DNA of 64,000 nt from Pseudomonas viciae. GTDB taxonomy: Bacteria > Pseudomonadota > Gammaproteobacteria > Pseudomonadales > Pseudomonadaceae. Position 1 is the stretch's first letter. Each line of letters begins with the position of its first letter. Shown in pieces: positions 24,518 to 34,407 of the stretch. Under the pieces are notes generated by a model, which saw only the letters and a program-made list of their open reading frames with translations, was not told the origin of the DNA and did no database searches. The position numbers and the translations under genes are program-made. The stretch is taken from assembly GCF_004786035.1 (NCBI RefSeq), contig NZ_CP035088.1:81001-145000 (forward strand), read 5' to 3'.

Positions 24518-26707
24518 TCAGATGATCGAATCAACATCCAGCATATAAGGTTTGCCAACGACGTACCCGCGAGCACCACTGACCAGTTCTATGTCAGCAT
24601 TTACCGTAGGTGCCATTGCCAATTGCTCAGCGACCCTGTTCTCTGCATGTGCCCGCCAGCGGGCCAAGCTTTTTGCCAGACGTTCGGGGTGTTCCGACAA
24701 GCTTCCGTAAACGTCTTTTCCGCTGACCGATGTGGTACGCAGCGTAACCAGGCGGGCCTGCGTGGCGCGCGTCTTGTCAATCTCGTGGGTGAGCGCAATG
24801 CTAATGGGCCTTTCGCTACGTCCATTGGGGGCGCCCCGTCCTGTCAGATACCTGTTTTCGTCGCGCAACTGCTGGGTAATTCGTTCCAGTGCGTCGGCTA
24901 TCCACTCATATTCGCGCCTTGTCACCAACGTGTCCCCCGACGCCTGCGCTTGATGCCAGCGTCGCAAGGTTGCCCAGCAAGCGGGGATGTAGCTAGGGAC
25001 CATGAAGTGATTGCTGATGTGGAAGAGTTGAGACACTAATGCCGGACGATCCGGTAAGCCGTGCTTATGCTGGAGGGCCACTTCGCAGGCAGCGTGTTGA
25101 GTAATGGTGTCGCAACTGGGCGTCCACAGGATCGAAGACTTCTCCTGGCGGCCGAACTCCACCGGGAGGAAGTGCCGCAAAATGCCGTGGTGTGCGTAGG
25201 GCTCGCCTGTCCAGTTGGTGATACCGGCCACGAACACTGAAAGGCCAACGGGTACGTTGATAAACATCAGTGCGGTTCCTGTGCCATAAACGCCTGGCTT
25301 GGTGTTCATCCAACTGCCGGGCACGCTGGGTACCGGGTCGTTATGGTTGACCATGCGGTAGTGCACCAGGGATTGGGCATTTTTAACGAATGTGGCATCT
25401 GCGGCGCGGGGCGCGCCGTAGGTGTAGAGCTGGATGTTGTAATCGAAACCTGCTCTGCGACGCAGCATTTCCGAAAGCAAAAGTGCCACGGCTCCGCCCA
25501 GGCTGTGGCCGCAAATCAGCAGCTTTTGCCCTGTGTAGAACCTGTCCAGATAGCTTGTCACGAAGGCCGCCGCTTTTTTAGCGGCCCCATAGAACCCTTG
25601 ATGCACTTGGCCGACACCTTCTTCAAATGGCACTTGTCGCGCATCGGCGTCGCGCAGGCCGTCCGGGAGCGTTTCCGAAGTGCCGCGCACTGCAATCAGG
25701 ATCAATTCGTTGTTGTGGGTGATAAAAGCCTGGGTATCAGTGGCTTTCGCCCCGAGTTTGCGGTCGTCGAGAAAATGGACTTTGGCGGGATGTTCCTGAT
25801 CTACGCCCAATTCTGGATTATTGACCGCGTAGAGGTTGGGGTCGAACGGCACGATCTCTAGACGTTTGGAGTAGGGCACGTCCTCGTACAATGGGTAGTA
25901 ACAAGGTTTTGCTTGCTCTGGATAGAGCTTCCAGAGCTCTTCGAATTTAGCCAATGCATCCGCGAACCAGTTACCTATGCTCGGCTGTTGAGTGAAGCTT
26001 ACCGGTGTTGTTATCGGCGATTTGTCAGGCATCTGGCCGAAGGGGCAATAGGTCAAGGTTGACATGAGCGCCAGTTGGTACAGGTTAAGTGCGCAGAACT
26101 CAGGTGCGGTAGACAACATAGGCCGTAAGGCCCGCAGAGGGCGAACTTCCAGCACCGTATGCTTTTGCGGCATCAGGGCCACTCCGAGCTTGCCGTGCTC
26201 GCCCATGAGCCGTGCCGGTCCCATGCTGAGTGGGTAATGGCGATACACCTCTGGCGGCAGATGCGCGACATGCCTGACCAGATGGCGTACTTCCACTTGG
26301 AAGAACTCATCGGCGCGGGCTTGCGCGGGATTTTCTCGGGTGCGGGTGGCGTTGGTGTTCAGGTAGCGTGTTTGTTCGGCGCGGACTTGCAGTTCGGTGA
26401 TTTCGAGGGGGTAGCTATCTCTGCGCTGGAGCTCCGTATAGAGCTTTTCATGGGCTCGATACTTCTGATCCAAGACAAGGCTAATTGGTCCGGCGTAGTG
26501 GTTATCGACTTTGCCGATGCCTGTAGCATCCAGGTTGCCAGGGTATCGCTGACCCTCTGAATCGGTAACAAAATATGCCAGCCCAGCATATGGCTCACCC
26601 GAGCCAAACTCGTCCACGAGTTGAAAACTGGTCCATTGCCCACCCACGGGGCAGGCCAGCTTGCGACTGCTCAGCGGCGATTCCAATTCCTTTTGCAATG
26701 ACAACAT
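24518..26707 (-). CDS. Class 3 lipase-like protein, probable T6SS phospholipase effector
   Basis: The 729-residue protein contains a lipase class 3 alpha/beta-hydrolase core. The nucleophile elbow is GHSLGG at about 401-406, preceded by an ILIAVRGTSE-type strand near 340 and with a YGAPR strand after it. An N-terminal region of about 230 residues (starting SSRKLACPVGG) and a C-terminal helical region of about 200 residues are not recognised. The start at 26707 was chosen because GGAG lies 8 bases upstream; the TTG at 26713 is too close. It is last in the vgrG-adaptor-lipoprotein operon, 12 bases after the lipoprotein gene. It probably degrades target-cell membrane lipids after VgrG-linked delivery, as Tle effectors do. 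No secretion signal is seen. Confidence 0.8.
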   Translation of the reverse strand: MLSLQKELESPLSSRKLACPVGGQWTSFQLVDEFGSGEPYAGLAYFVTDSEGQRYPGNLDATGIGKVDNHYAGPISLVLDQKYRAHEKLYTELQRRDSYPLEITELQVRAEQTRYLNTNATRTRENPAQARADEFFQVEVRHLVRHVAHLPPEVYRHYPLSMGPARLMGEHGKLGVALMPQKHTVLEVRPLRALRPMLSTAPEFCALNLYQLALMSTLTYCPFGQMPDKSPITTPVSFTQQPSIGNWFADALAKFEELWKLYPEQAKPCYYPLYEDVPYSKRLEIVPFDPNLYAVNNPELGVDQEHPAKVHFLDDRKLGAKATDTQAFITHNNELILIAVRGTSETLPDGLRDADARQVPFEEGVGQVHQGFYGAAKKAAAFVTSYLDRFYTGQKLLICGHSLGGAVALLLSEMLRRRAGFDYNIQLYTYGAPRAADATFVKNAQSLVHYRMVNHNDPVPSVPGSWMNTKPGVYGTGTALMFINVPVGLSVFVAGITNWTGEPYAHHGILRHFLPVEFGRQEKSSILWTPSCDTITQHAACEVALQHKHGLPDRPALVSQLFHISNHFMVPSYIPACWATLRRWHQAQASGDTLVTRREYEWIADALERITQQLRDENRYLTGRGAPNGRSERPISIALTHEIDKTRATQARLVTLRTTSVSGKDVYGSLSEHPERLAKSLARWRAHAENRVAEQLAMAPTVNADIELVSGARGYVVGKPYMLDVDSII

Positions 26708-26719
26708 ACGCAAATCTCC

Positions 26720-27493
26720 TTATTCCGTACAACCTGGGTAAATGGTGCATTTGCGCCCATCCGGCATCCGAAAGCCGCTGAAGTCTTTGTAATTGCCAAA
26801 GCAAAATGCGTATTGATCTTCAAAGTTATCGCCCATGCAGCGCTTCCAACCGTTAGGGACTTTCACCCAGGTATCCGCCATGTAGGGTCTTTCCTCTTCT
26901 GCCAACCTGATATTCATTTTCACGGTCTTACCCGGCAGTTGATCAAGGGTGTACGCCGAGAAAGGGCGACCACGTCCGGGCTCTCCCTGAGGGTTGGTTT
27001 TTTTACAATCGAGAATTTTTACGATGCGTCGCTTGCCCCCTGAAGTGCGGAACAACCACTGACATTGACCGTAAAAGGTGCTTTCACCTGCTTCGTTGAA
27101 AATGCCTTTGTACTGCGGTTCCAACTCCTCACGTATGACAACGGCTGCGGAATCTCCGCTGATGTCCCCCCAGTCATCGCCATAAGCCGAATTGATTTCG
27201 AGCCTGATGCGAGAGATCACCAATGGGCAGCCGCTAACTGTTCTGTGCAGGGCAATCTGAGAGTTCGGCTGATATTGTTTGCGCCACTCCAGGTTGTACC
27301 CGACTTCCGTATTTCTACCCCCAGGTACGGTGCAGGTTTGCCCCTTGGCTGGTACGTACACGGCAACGGCCTGATAGGCAAAATCGGGCGGCAGATCAGC
27401 GATAAAATTGAAAGTATTCGGCTGTTGGCTCACGCAACCTGTCGTTGTCGCAATGCTCAAGCCAAGGCTTATCCCCTGCAGGGCGCTCTTCAT
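26720..27493 (-). CDS. Lipoprotein, probable immunity protein for the lipase
   Basis: The 257-residue product has a signal peptide ending in a lipobox (TTGC near residues 17-20), so it is exported and lipidated. The rest is a Cys-containing soluble domain (e.g. CTIYPGC at the end) that I cannot assign. The ATG at 27493 overlaps the adaptor stop as ATGA; a longer start at 27514 is less likely. Immunity proteins for periplasm-acting T6SS lipases are usually lipoproteins encoded next to the effector, which is the reason for the call. The role is inferred from context, not from a family match. Confidence 0.65.
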   Translation of the reverse strand: MKSALQGISLGLSIATTTGCVSQQPNTFNFIADLPPDFAYQAVAVYVPAKGQTCTVPGGRNTEVGYNLEWRKQYQPNSQIALHRTVSGCPLVISRIRLEINSAYGDDWGDISGDSAAVVIREELEPQYKGIFNEAGESTFYGQCQWLFRTSGGKRRIVKILDCKKTNPQGEPGRGRPFSAYTLDQLPGKTVKMNIRLAEEERPYMADTWVKVPNGWKRCMGDNFEDQYAFCFGNYKDFSGFRMPDGRKCTIYPGCTE

Positions 27494-28344
27494 AACGGCG
27501 CTTCTCCCTGCCAAAACTCCGCTGTCAAACGCACCCGTTCAAAATGTTCGTCGGGGCTTTCGCCGGAGCGCGCCTGCCAGTGGGACGCCAGCGAATGGGC
27601 TGGCGCTTGCAGGCTCTGGGTCAGCAAAAACGCCAGCTGTTCCGGCGCCTGCCAGTTCCACACCTGCGCCTGGTTGAGCGTGGTGCGTAACCACCCGTCC
27701 GGGTCCTGCCGCTCGGCGAGTTTGGCGTAGACCTGGACATGCTCAGCTAGCAGAAAACGCCGTGCATTGATCAGACGGGTTTCCATGGTTTGCCATGGGG
27801 GAGCAGGTGCCTGTAGCCAAGGCGGCGAATCAGGTACCGGATGCTTGTCTGGGCACGGGTTATCGGTGCTTTCCCAGCCCGTACCCTGCCAATAGCACAC
27901 ACTGATCGCCGGCCCGAGATAGGCCGGATAGGCTTCCACAGGCAGATACTTGAGCGCCCGGGCCAATACGCGATTGTCATGGAAGCGATACAGCGCCTGA
28001 TGGGGGGGCTTCCCGATGATTAATCGCTCACGCCAGTGTTCCACCAGCATGGGCAGATACCCTTTGGGAACGCTGGCAAGCCACCCCCAATGGCTGTATG
28101 GCCGCTTGAGCAGTTTGTTGATGTTTCTATCGTTGGGCTGATCGAAGGTGAAGACAAACGGGCCTGCATCATCGAGGTCAGCGACCGTGGTCTGGCCGTA
28201 GACACTCAGGTACTTATCGGGACGGCTGCTCTCCAGCAATGTCTGGCGCATCGGGCGCTCATTCTCGCAGTCCAGCACGATGCACAACGCGTGGCCGAGG
28301 CGATGCTGTTCGATCAACCATTGATGAGGGAGCGAGTGAGTCAT
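27490..28344 (-). CDS. DUF4123 T6SS effector adaptor
   Basis: DUF4123 (Tap/TEC) proteins load a cognate effector onto VgrG. The 284-residue cytoplasmic protein has the family's N-terminal domain (ALCIVLDCENERPMRQTLLES, GPFVF, HWRERLII, RFHDNRVL) followed by a specific C-terminal part (about 170-284) that probably recognises the cargo. Its ATG overlaps the vgrG stop as ATGA and its TGA overlaps the lipoprotein start, so the trio is translationally coupled. Its presence suggests the lipase needs an adaptor for export. Confidence 0.88.
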   Translation of the reverse strand: MTHSLPHQWLIEQHRLGHALCIVLDCENERPMRQTLLESSRPDKYLSVYGQTTVADLDDAGPFVFTFDQPNDRNINKLLKRPYSHWGWLASVPKGYLPMLVEHWRERLIIGKPPHQALYRFHDNRVLARALKYLPVEAYPAYLGPAISVCYWQGTGWESTDNPCPDKHPVPDSPPWLQAPAPPWQTMETRLINARRFLLAEHVQVYAKLAERQDPDGWLRTTLNQAQVWNWQAPEQLAFLLTQSLQAPAHSLASHWQARSGESPDEHFERVRLTAEFWQGEAPL

Positions 28345-30410
28345 GCGGCTGCGGCTCCTGTTGGACAGATACCTTCGCAACAGGCCTTGCAGACCGGACA
28401 GAAGTCCAATCCCACGGCTTTACTGACCGTCATCAGGGCACGCTGAGTGGGGGCGAACACTGGGGGCGGATTCAGCAGCGCAGCCAAGGAGGCTGTTGAT
28501 TCAGGTTTCAATGACGAGGCTCTGGTGCCTGACAATGGGGTACCGCCGATCTGGATTTCACTGCTGCTGTGGATACCGCTGTGATCGATCACAAGGTGCT
28601 GGCCCCCTGCACTCAAACTGAGGGTTGCACCTGCCTGGAGGACCAGATGAGCACCTGCCTTGATATGCACTTGCTGGCCAGCCTCGACGACTAGCGTTTG
28701 CTCGACGCTGGTGTGGCGGTTGGCCACTCGCAGGTAGTCGTTGCCGTCGACCTGGGTTGTGCGATCGGCAGCCGTGGTCCGATGCTCTTCTGCTTGCAGT
28801 ACGGTAATGCTGTTGCCCTTGATGGTTTCCCGACGCTCGTTGCCCACCACCAGACGACTGTCGTTTTCTATCTTCTGCTCCATGTCACGCTGGGCGCGCA
28901 GGTAGATCAGTTCCTGACCTGCGCGGTCTTCCAGATGCAATTCATTGAAGCCTTCGCCTGGTGAGCTGCGAGAACGGAACACCGTGCGGCTTTTGTGGGC
29001 AGGCAAGGGATAGGGCAAAGGGTTGGCGCTATTGGTCAGGCATCCGCTGATCAAGGGCTTATCGGGATCGCCTTCCATGAAGGACACCAGCACTTCCATG
29101 CCTACTCTTGGGATCGTGACACCGCCGTAGCCGTTGCCTGCCCAACTGGATGCGACGCGCAACCAGCAACTGCTGCCGTCATCGAAGTGGCCCGAGCGGT
29201 CCCAGAAAAACCTGACCTTGACCCGGCCATAGGCGTCGCAGTGAATGTCTTCGCCTTCAGGCCCCGTGACGATTGCTGTTTGGCTGCCCGATATGCGTGG
29301 TTTTTGGTAAGCCCGCTGCGAGCGAAAGATTGCATCCCAGGGCGTGGCCACGAAAGTATTGCGGTAGCCCTGATGGAAGCGGTCATTCTGTGCGTCAGTG
29401 TCGATGCTGGTACTTTCTTCCAGCACCTGCGGCTGTTTGCCTTCGTGCTGCACTTCGGTCAGCAGCCATAGATCATTCCACTCTTGGCGAGGGTGTTCAC
29501 TCAATGGCAGGAAATGTCCCGTTGCCAGTTCCGGCTGATCACTCCTGCCTTCGGCCTGGCGGTAGTCGGCGCGATGGCGCTCCAGGGCCCGCCGAGTCAT
29601 TAACTTGCCGCGATTTTCCTGGGTAAACCCGCCGGGAAAATCATAGGCCTCCAAGTCTGGTCGAAATTCGTCGATGTCTGGTTTACAGGCATTCTCCAGG
29701 AGAAACGTTGCCTTCTTGAAATCGTAATCACGGCGAGTGACTCGGCTGGTCCGAGTCTCCAGCCGCAGGCCAAAACGCTGGATAACCGGCTCGTCGCAAA
29801 CCATACCGCTGTCGTGTTTATAAACGGTGGAGCGGTCAAGTTTTGGAAATACGGTCTGGTCATCGCCAAAGACCAGGTGGTGGCCTGAACCATCGTGCTG
29901 AAAATGATAGTGCATACCTTCTTCGTGACAGAGGCGCTCGATGAAGTGCAAGTCAGATTCGTGGTACTGCACACAGTAGTCACGCGGCGGATAATGCTCA
30001 CTCAATTGGAAGCGATGAGTATCGGTGAAAATGCCATGTTCCTTAAGGATCAATGTGATGATCTGCGGAACACTGACGTGCTGAAAAATACGTTGATTGG
30101 TGCGGTGTTTCAAATAAGCCAGTTGTGGCACTAGCTGAATTTTGTAACGAGTTAAATATGTGCCGGGATCATTCTGTATAACGTGATAAATCAACCCGTG
30201 AACGCCGCGGTCTTGTTGATTTAACGCAAGAAACGCCGGCTTGTTTAACAGGCGTTCAAGATCCATATCCCTCCGTTCGCTGACGAGTTCAATATCGAAT
30301 GAATAGGGTGTGCTAATGGCTTCGTATCCTTTGAAGCGCAAAACTTTGAGATCATGTTTTAGGTCGGCAATCTTGAGGCGAAAGTTAGAGCGATCAATGG
30401 TGTGGGACAT
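28341..30410 (-). CDS. tssI: Type VI secretion tip protein VgrG
   Basis: VgrG trimers form the spike at the tip of the Hcp tube. The 689-residue protein has the gp27-like base (about 1-350; HESDLHFIERLCHEEG, FHQGYRNTF), the OB-fold/gp5 part (about 380-470; HCDAYGRVKVRFFWDR) and a C-terminal beta-helix needle (about 500-630; LVVGNERRETIKGNS). The tail carries a short Cys cluster (CPVCKACCEGIC, about 670-681), possibly a metal site or contact for cargo. It starts the effector operon, divergent from tssA. Confidence 0.95.
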   Translation of the reverse strand: MSHTIDRSNFRLKIADLKHDLKVLRFKGYEAISTPYSFDIELVSERRDMDLERLLNKPAFLALNQQDRGVHGLIYHVIQNDPGTYLTRYKIQLVPQLAYLKHRTNQRIFQHVSVPQIITLILKEHGIFTDTHRFQLSEHYPPRDYCVQYHESDLHFIERLCHEEGMHYHFQHDGSGHHLVFGDDQTVFPKLDRSTVYKHDSGMVCDEPVIQRFGLRLETRTSRVTRRDYDFKKATFLLENACKPDIDEFRPDLEAYDFPGGFTQENRGKLMTRRALERHRADYRQAEGRSDQPELATGHFLPLSEHPRQEWNDLWLLTEVQHEGKQPQVLEESTSIDTDAQNDRFHQGYRNTFVATPWDAIFRSQRAYQKPRISGSQTAIVTGPEGEDIHCDAYGRVKVRFFWDRSGHFDDGSSCWLRVASSWAGNGYGGVTIPRVGMEVLVSFMEGDPDKPLISGCLTNSANPLPYPLPAHKSRTVFRSRSSPGEGFNELHLEDRAGQELIYLRAQRDMEQKIENDSRLVVGNERRETIKGNSITVLQAEEHRTTAADRTTQVDGNDYLRVANRHTSVEQTLVVEAGQQVHIKAGAHLVLQAGATLSLSAGGQHLVIDHSGIHSSSEIQIGGTPLSGTRASSLKPESTASLAALLNPPPVFAPTQRALMTVSKAVGLDFCPVCKACCEGICPTGAAAA

Positions 30411-30805
30411 CTGTTGGTCCTTGGGCTGTGGCTGTGACTCTTGGTCATATTGAAGCAGGCCTGGCGGGGGAAAATATCTATGACTGCAAAAAAAGAAAAG
30501 GATGTAGGATTTTTCTTCGGAGTAAAAGTGCGGTTGAGTATGAAACAGTTTGAAGTGATTTCCAGTGGATGGATGATGTGTCCAAACTTTACGAGAACGG
30601 CATGGTTTCGGAAGTTTCTGAGGGTGAGGTTTTTTTCGTAAAAGGAGAAATTTCCTACTTTTTTATTTGCCAAACTTTGGCATTCTTTGCGGCGTTCGGA
30701 TGTTGAGTTGTGGTGTAAGTTTCTATTTGTAAGTTAATTTTTACCTTGAGTAACTATGCCTCCGAACGACCAAGTCATAAGCCAAATTTATTTACAGGAT
30801 CGTGA
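30411..30805. promoter_or_regulatory. Divergent promoter region between vgrG and tssA
   Basis: These 395 AT-rich bases separate the effector operon from the T6SS structural operon and must drive both. A TTGGCATTCTTTGC word (30677-30690) is close to a sigma54 site, but its GG-GC spacing is two bases short. No other clear promoter or operator is seen, and the short frames here do not look coding. Confidence 0.55.
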
Positions 30806-32362
30806 ATGTCGTATTCCGGAAAACTGTCCGCCTATTATTTGGCTCTCGCCAAATCGCCCGTTTCCAAGGAGCGTTTTGCGGGTACGGACGTCCGTTTTTC
30901 AAACGAATACGAAGCTTTGGAAAGCGAGCTGGGCAAAGCCCTGTCGATGCATGAAAGCGGTCAGGTCGACTGGCTGAAGGTCCTTGAGCAAAGTGAAGCG
31001 CTGTTGCGCACTCAGTCGAAAGATCTGCGAGTGGCAGCCTGGCTGACGTGGGCTTTGTACCAGCGTGAATCCTTCCAGGGGTTGTTAGCCGGTCTCGGTC
31101 TCTTGCAGCATTTGTGCAAAAACCACTGGTCCGAGATCTATCCAGCCAAGGCACGAACCCGTGCCGCCAGCATCAATTGGCTGATACCGCGCCTTGAGCG
31201 GGCGTTGAGCGATGATGTTGCGATCAAGGAGCAGTTACCGTTGTTCCGTCATCTGGCGCAGCAACTTGACGGTCTCGATGCCGTCTGCACCGCCCATTTG
31301 GGTGATGATGCCCCTCTGTTGTTACCGCTGTCCCGGCGATTCATCAACATGATCCAGCGCGTCACCGACAGCCAGCCACAAACCGGCCCCGTTGGGACGG
31401 TAGTGGCTCAGGTGAAGCAGGCAGCCACTCAACTGTTCACTCCCGGTGCGCCGATCGAAAACGAAAAAGAGGCCCATAAGGCCCTGCGTGCCCAGCAGGA
31501 AGGGGCGCGTCCGCTATGCGCCTGGTGGCTCAAACAAAAAGCCACTGACGTTCGCGCCCTGCGCCTCAATCGTACCTTGCTCTGGTTGGCTATCGACGTT
31601 ATGCCCGAGCGCAATGCCGAACAGATAACCCTGCTGCGTGGGCTGCCGACGGACAAGCTCAAGGCGTATCAGGACACCCTCCAACAGGGCAACTACGCGG
31701 ATCTGCTGGTGGAGCTCGAGATCAGCCTGGCGAAGGCCCCCTTCTGGCTCGATGGCCAGAGACTCGCCTGGGAGTGCCTGCAAGGTCTGAACGCCGAGCT
31801 GGCCATGCGGGAGGTGGAAATCCATTTTGCCTTGTTCATCCAGCGCCTGCCGGGTGTTGTCGAACTGCGTTGGCATGACGGTGCGCCGTTCGCGGACCCG
31901 GCCACCCGAGCCTGGATCGCTGCCCAGGTAATGCCTCACCTGCAAAGCCCCGGCGCCGCGCCCAGAGCCGACATTGCCGAGGACGCTACGCCTTGGGAGC
32001 TGGCGCTGGAAGAGGCTCAGTCGATACTGCGCAAAGATGGCCTCAAACCTGCCGTCCAGTTGCTCAGGCAAGGCATGCAACACGTTCACGGCGCCCGCGA
32101 GCGTTTCCTTTGGCGTTTCGCGATGGCTCGCTTGTGCTTCTCAGCCAAGAAATACGAACTCGCCAAGGTTCAGCTCGAGGCCCTCGATCAGACGCTACTA
32201 CACCCGGACCTGAATGCCTGGGAGCCCGAGCTCGGGTTGCAGGTGCTGCATTTGTTGCACAACTGCTGCGAGTTGTTGCCCCAAAACCACGCCGTGCGTG
32301 ATCGCAAGGAAGAGACCTACCGCAGGCTGTGTCACCTCGACCTGGAGCGGGTAATCGAATAG
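30806..32362 (+). CDS. tssA: T6SS cap/baseplate protein TssA
   Basis: TssA coordinates sheath and tube polymerisation. The 518-residue product has an ImpA_N domain in its first third (DVRFSNEYEALESELGKALS, VAAWLTWALYQ, GLLQHLCKNHWSEIYP). A variable middle part follows, then a C-terminal helical region with conserved PWELALEEAQ and LYELA-like helices. It opens the cluster, 33 bases before tssB. Confidence 0.93.
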   Translation: MSYSGKLSAYYLALAKSPVSKERFAGTDVRFSNEYEALESELGKALSMHESGQVDWLKVLEQSEALLRTQSKDLRVAAWLTWALYQRESFQGLLAGLGLLQHLCKNHWSEIYPAKARTRAASINWLIPRLERALSDDVAIKEQLPLFRHLAQQLDGLDAVCTAHLGDDAPLLLPLSRRFINMIQRVTDSQPQTGPVGTVVAQVKQAATQLFTPGAPIENEKEAHKALRAQQEGARPLCAWWLKQKATDVRALRLNRTLLWLAIDVMPERNAEQITLLRGLPTDKLKAYQDTLQQGNYADLLVELEISLAKAPFWLDGQRLAWECLQGLNAELAMREVEIHFALFIQRLPGVVELRWHDGAPFADPATRAWIAAQVMPHLQSPGAAPRADIAEDATPWELALEEAQSILRKDGLKPAVQLLRQGMQHVHGARERFLWRFAMARLCFSAKKYELAKVQLEALDQTLLHPDLNAWEPELGLQVLHLLHNCCELLPQNHAVRDRKEETYRRLCHLDLERVIE

Positions 32363-32394
32363 GCCCGCGGGCCCCAATTGCAAGGAGAAAAATC

Positions 32395-32898
32395 ATGGCC
32401 CAAGAAGGCTCGGTCGCTCCGAAAGAGCGTATCAACGTCACTTTCAAACCCGCCACCGGTGGGGCTCAGGAAGAAATTGAGCTGCCGCTGAAACTGGTGG
32501 CGATCGGTGACTACACCCGCCGAAAAGATGAACGCAAGATCGAGGAACGTAGGCCCATCGGCATCGACAAGATGACTTTCGACGAGGTGTTGGCCAAGCA
32601 AGAACTGAGCTTGACCCTGAGCGTACCGAGCCGTCTTCAGGAGGAGCACGATACCGGGGAATTGGCCGTGCAACTGCGCCTGAACTCGATGAAGGACTTC
32701 AATCCGACGAGCCTGGTCGATCAAGTTCCAGAGCTCAAGAAATTGATGGAGCTGCGCGATGCGTTGGTAGCACTCAAGGGCCCGCTGGGCAATGCCCCGG
32801 CGTTTCGCAAAGCCATCGAAGGGGTACTCGCTGACGACGAATCCCGAAGCCGTGTGCTAGATGAGCTAGGCCTGAACACCTCAGCCATGGACGTTTGA
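32395..32898 (+). CDS. tssB: T6SS sheath small subunit TssB
   Basis: TssB pairs with TssC to make the contractile sheath. The 167-residue protein has the family motifs KERINVTF, LPLKLVAIGDYT and VPELKKLMELRDAL. The ATG at 32395 follows AAGGAG by 7 bases; an upstream in-frame start inside tssA is rejected. It lies 25 bases before tssC. Confidence 0.97.
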   Translation: MAQEGSVAPKERINVTFKPATGGAQEEIELPLKLVAIGDYTRRKDERKIEERRPIGIDKMTFDEVLAKQELSLTLSVPSRLQEEHDTGELAVQLRLNSMKDFNPTSLVDQVPELKKLMELRDALVALKGPLGNAPAFRKAIEGVLADDESRSRVLDELGLNTSAMDV

Positions 32899-32923
32899 TT
32901 CACTCAGTCAAGGAAGCCGACAC

Positions 32924-34399
32924 ATGAGTACCCCTGCTGCACAGCAACAGACCCAAGACAATGGCGATTACAGCATTCTTGAAAGCATCATTGCCCAAAC
33001 CCGTTTGACCCCGGACGATGAAGCCTACGACATCGCCAAGCGTGGCGTGTCGGCGTTCATCGAAGAGCTGCTCAAGCCGCAGAACAGCGGCGAGCCGGTC
33101 AAGAAAGCCATGGTTGATCGCATGATCGCTGAGATCGATGCCAAGCTCAGTCGTCAGGTGGATGAGATCCTCCATCACCCGGAGTTTCAGGCGTTGGAGT
33201 CGGCTTGGCGCGGTTTGCAATTGCTGGTTGAACGCACCAACTTCCGCGAAAACATCAAGATTGAAATGCTCAACGTCTCCAAGAGCGATCTGCTGGACGA
33301 CTTCGAGGACTCACCGGAAGTCATGCAGTCGGGTTTATACAAGCATATCTACACGGCTGAATACGGCCAGTTCGGCGGGCAACCGGTGGGTGCGATTATC
33401 GCTAATTACTTTATGTCCCCAAGCTCGCCAGACGTGAAGTTGATGCAGTACGTGTCCAAAGTCGCCTGCATGTCCCATGCGCCGTTCATTGCTGCGGCCG
33501 GTCCTAAATTCTTTGGTCTGGAGAGCTTCACCGGCCTGCCGGATCTCAAAGACCTGAAAGACCACTTCGAAGGCCCGCAATTTTCCAAGTGGCAGAGCTT
33601 TCGTCAGTCGGAAGACGCTCGCTACGTAAGCCTGACCGTACCGCGCTTCCTGTTGCGCAACCCATACGATCCGCAAGAGAACCCGGTCAAGTCGTTCGTA
33701 TACAAGGAAACCGTTGCCAACAGTCACGAACATTACCTGTGGGGCAACACTGCGTATGCGTTCGGCACCCGGTTGACCGACAGTTTTGCCAAGTTCCGCT
33801 GGTGCCCGAACATCGTCGGTCCACAAAGCGGTGGCACGGTTGAAGACCTTCCATTGCACCACTTCGAGAGCATGGGGGAAATCGAAACCAAGATTCCTAC
33901 CGAAGTGTTGGTTTCCGATCGCCGCGAATACGAACTGGCCGAGGAAGGCTTCATTTCCCTGTCCATGCGCAAAGGCAGCGATAACGCTGCGTTCTTCTCC
34001 GCCAGCTCAGTGCAGAAGCAGAAATTTTTCGGTACCAGCGCCGAGGACAGGCAAGCAGAGCTGAACTACAAACTTGGCACCCAGCTACCGTACATGATGA
34101 TTGTCAATCGCCTGGCCCATTACTTGAAAGTGCTGCAGCGCGAGCAGTTGGGGTCATGGAAAGAGCGCACGGACCTGGAGCGTGAGCTCAACAACTGGAT
34201 ACGCCAGTACGTGGCTGACCAGGAAAACCCGAATGCCGAAGTCCGTGGCCGTCGTCCGCTGCGTGCGGCCAGGATTGTCGTCAGTGATGTGGAGGGTGAG
34301 CCAGGCTGGTACCGCGTTGGCCTGAACGTACGACCTCACTTCAAGTACATGGGCGCCGATTTCACCCTGTCGTTGGTTGGCAAACTGGACAAGGCATAA
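32924..34399 (+). CDS. tssC: T6SS sheath large subunit TssC
   Basis: TssC is the major sheath subunit and is recycled by ClpV through its N-terminal helix (the DNGDYSILESIIAQTRL region). The 491-residue length is usual. Signature segments include LQLLVERTNFRENIKIE, GQFGGQPVGAIIANY and GLPDLKDLKDHFEGPQFSKW. Confidence 0.97.
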   Translation: MSTPAAQQQTQDNGDYSILESIIAQTRLTPDDEAYDIAKRGVSAFIEELLKPQNSGEPVKKAMVDRMIAEIDAKLSRQVDEILHHPEFQALESAWRGLQLLVERTNFRENIKIEMLNVSKSDLLDDFEDSPEVMQSGLYKHIYTAEYGQFGGQPVGAIIANYFMSPSSPDVKLMQYVSKVACMSHAPFIAAAGPKFFGLESFTGLPDLKDLKDHFEGPQFSKWQSFRQSEDARYVSLTVPRFLLRNPYDPQENPVKSFVYKETVANSHEHYLWGNTAYAFGTRLTDSFAKFRWCPNIVGPQSGGTVEDLPLHHFESMGEIETKIPTEVLVSDRREYELAEEGFISLSMRKGSDNAAFFSASSVQKQKFFGTSAEDRQAELNYKLGTQLPYMMIVNRLAHYLKVLQREQLGSWKERTDLERELNNWIRQYVADQENPNAEVRGRRPLRAARIVVSDVEGEPGWYRVGLNVRPHFKYMGADFTLSLVGKLDKA

Positions 34400-34407
34400 G
34401 CGCAGTC

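Noticed and set aside
30359..30673. Short minus-strand frame upstream of vgrG
   Set aside because: It overlaps the start of vgrG, has no ribosome site and shows low-complexity translation.
30677..30690. Possible sigma54 promoter TTGGCATTCTTTGC between vgrG and tssA
   Set aside because: The GG and GC elements are two bases too close for a -24/-12 promoter. A site elsewhere in 30411-30805 is not excluded.
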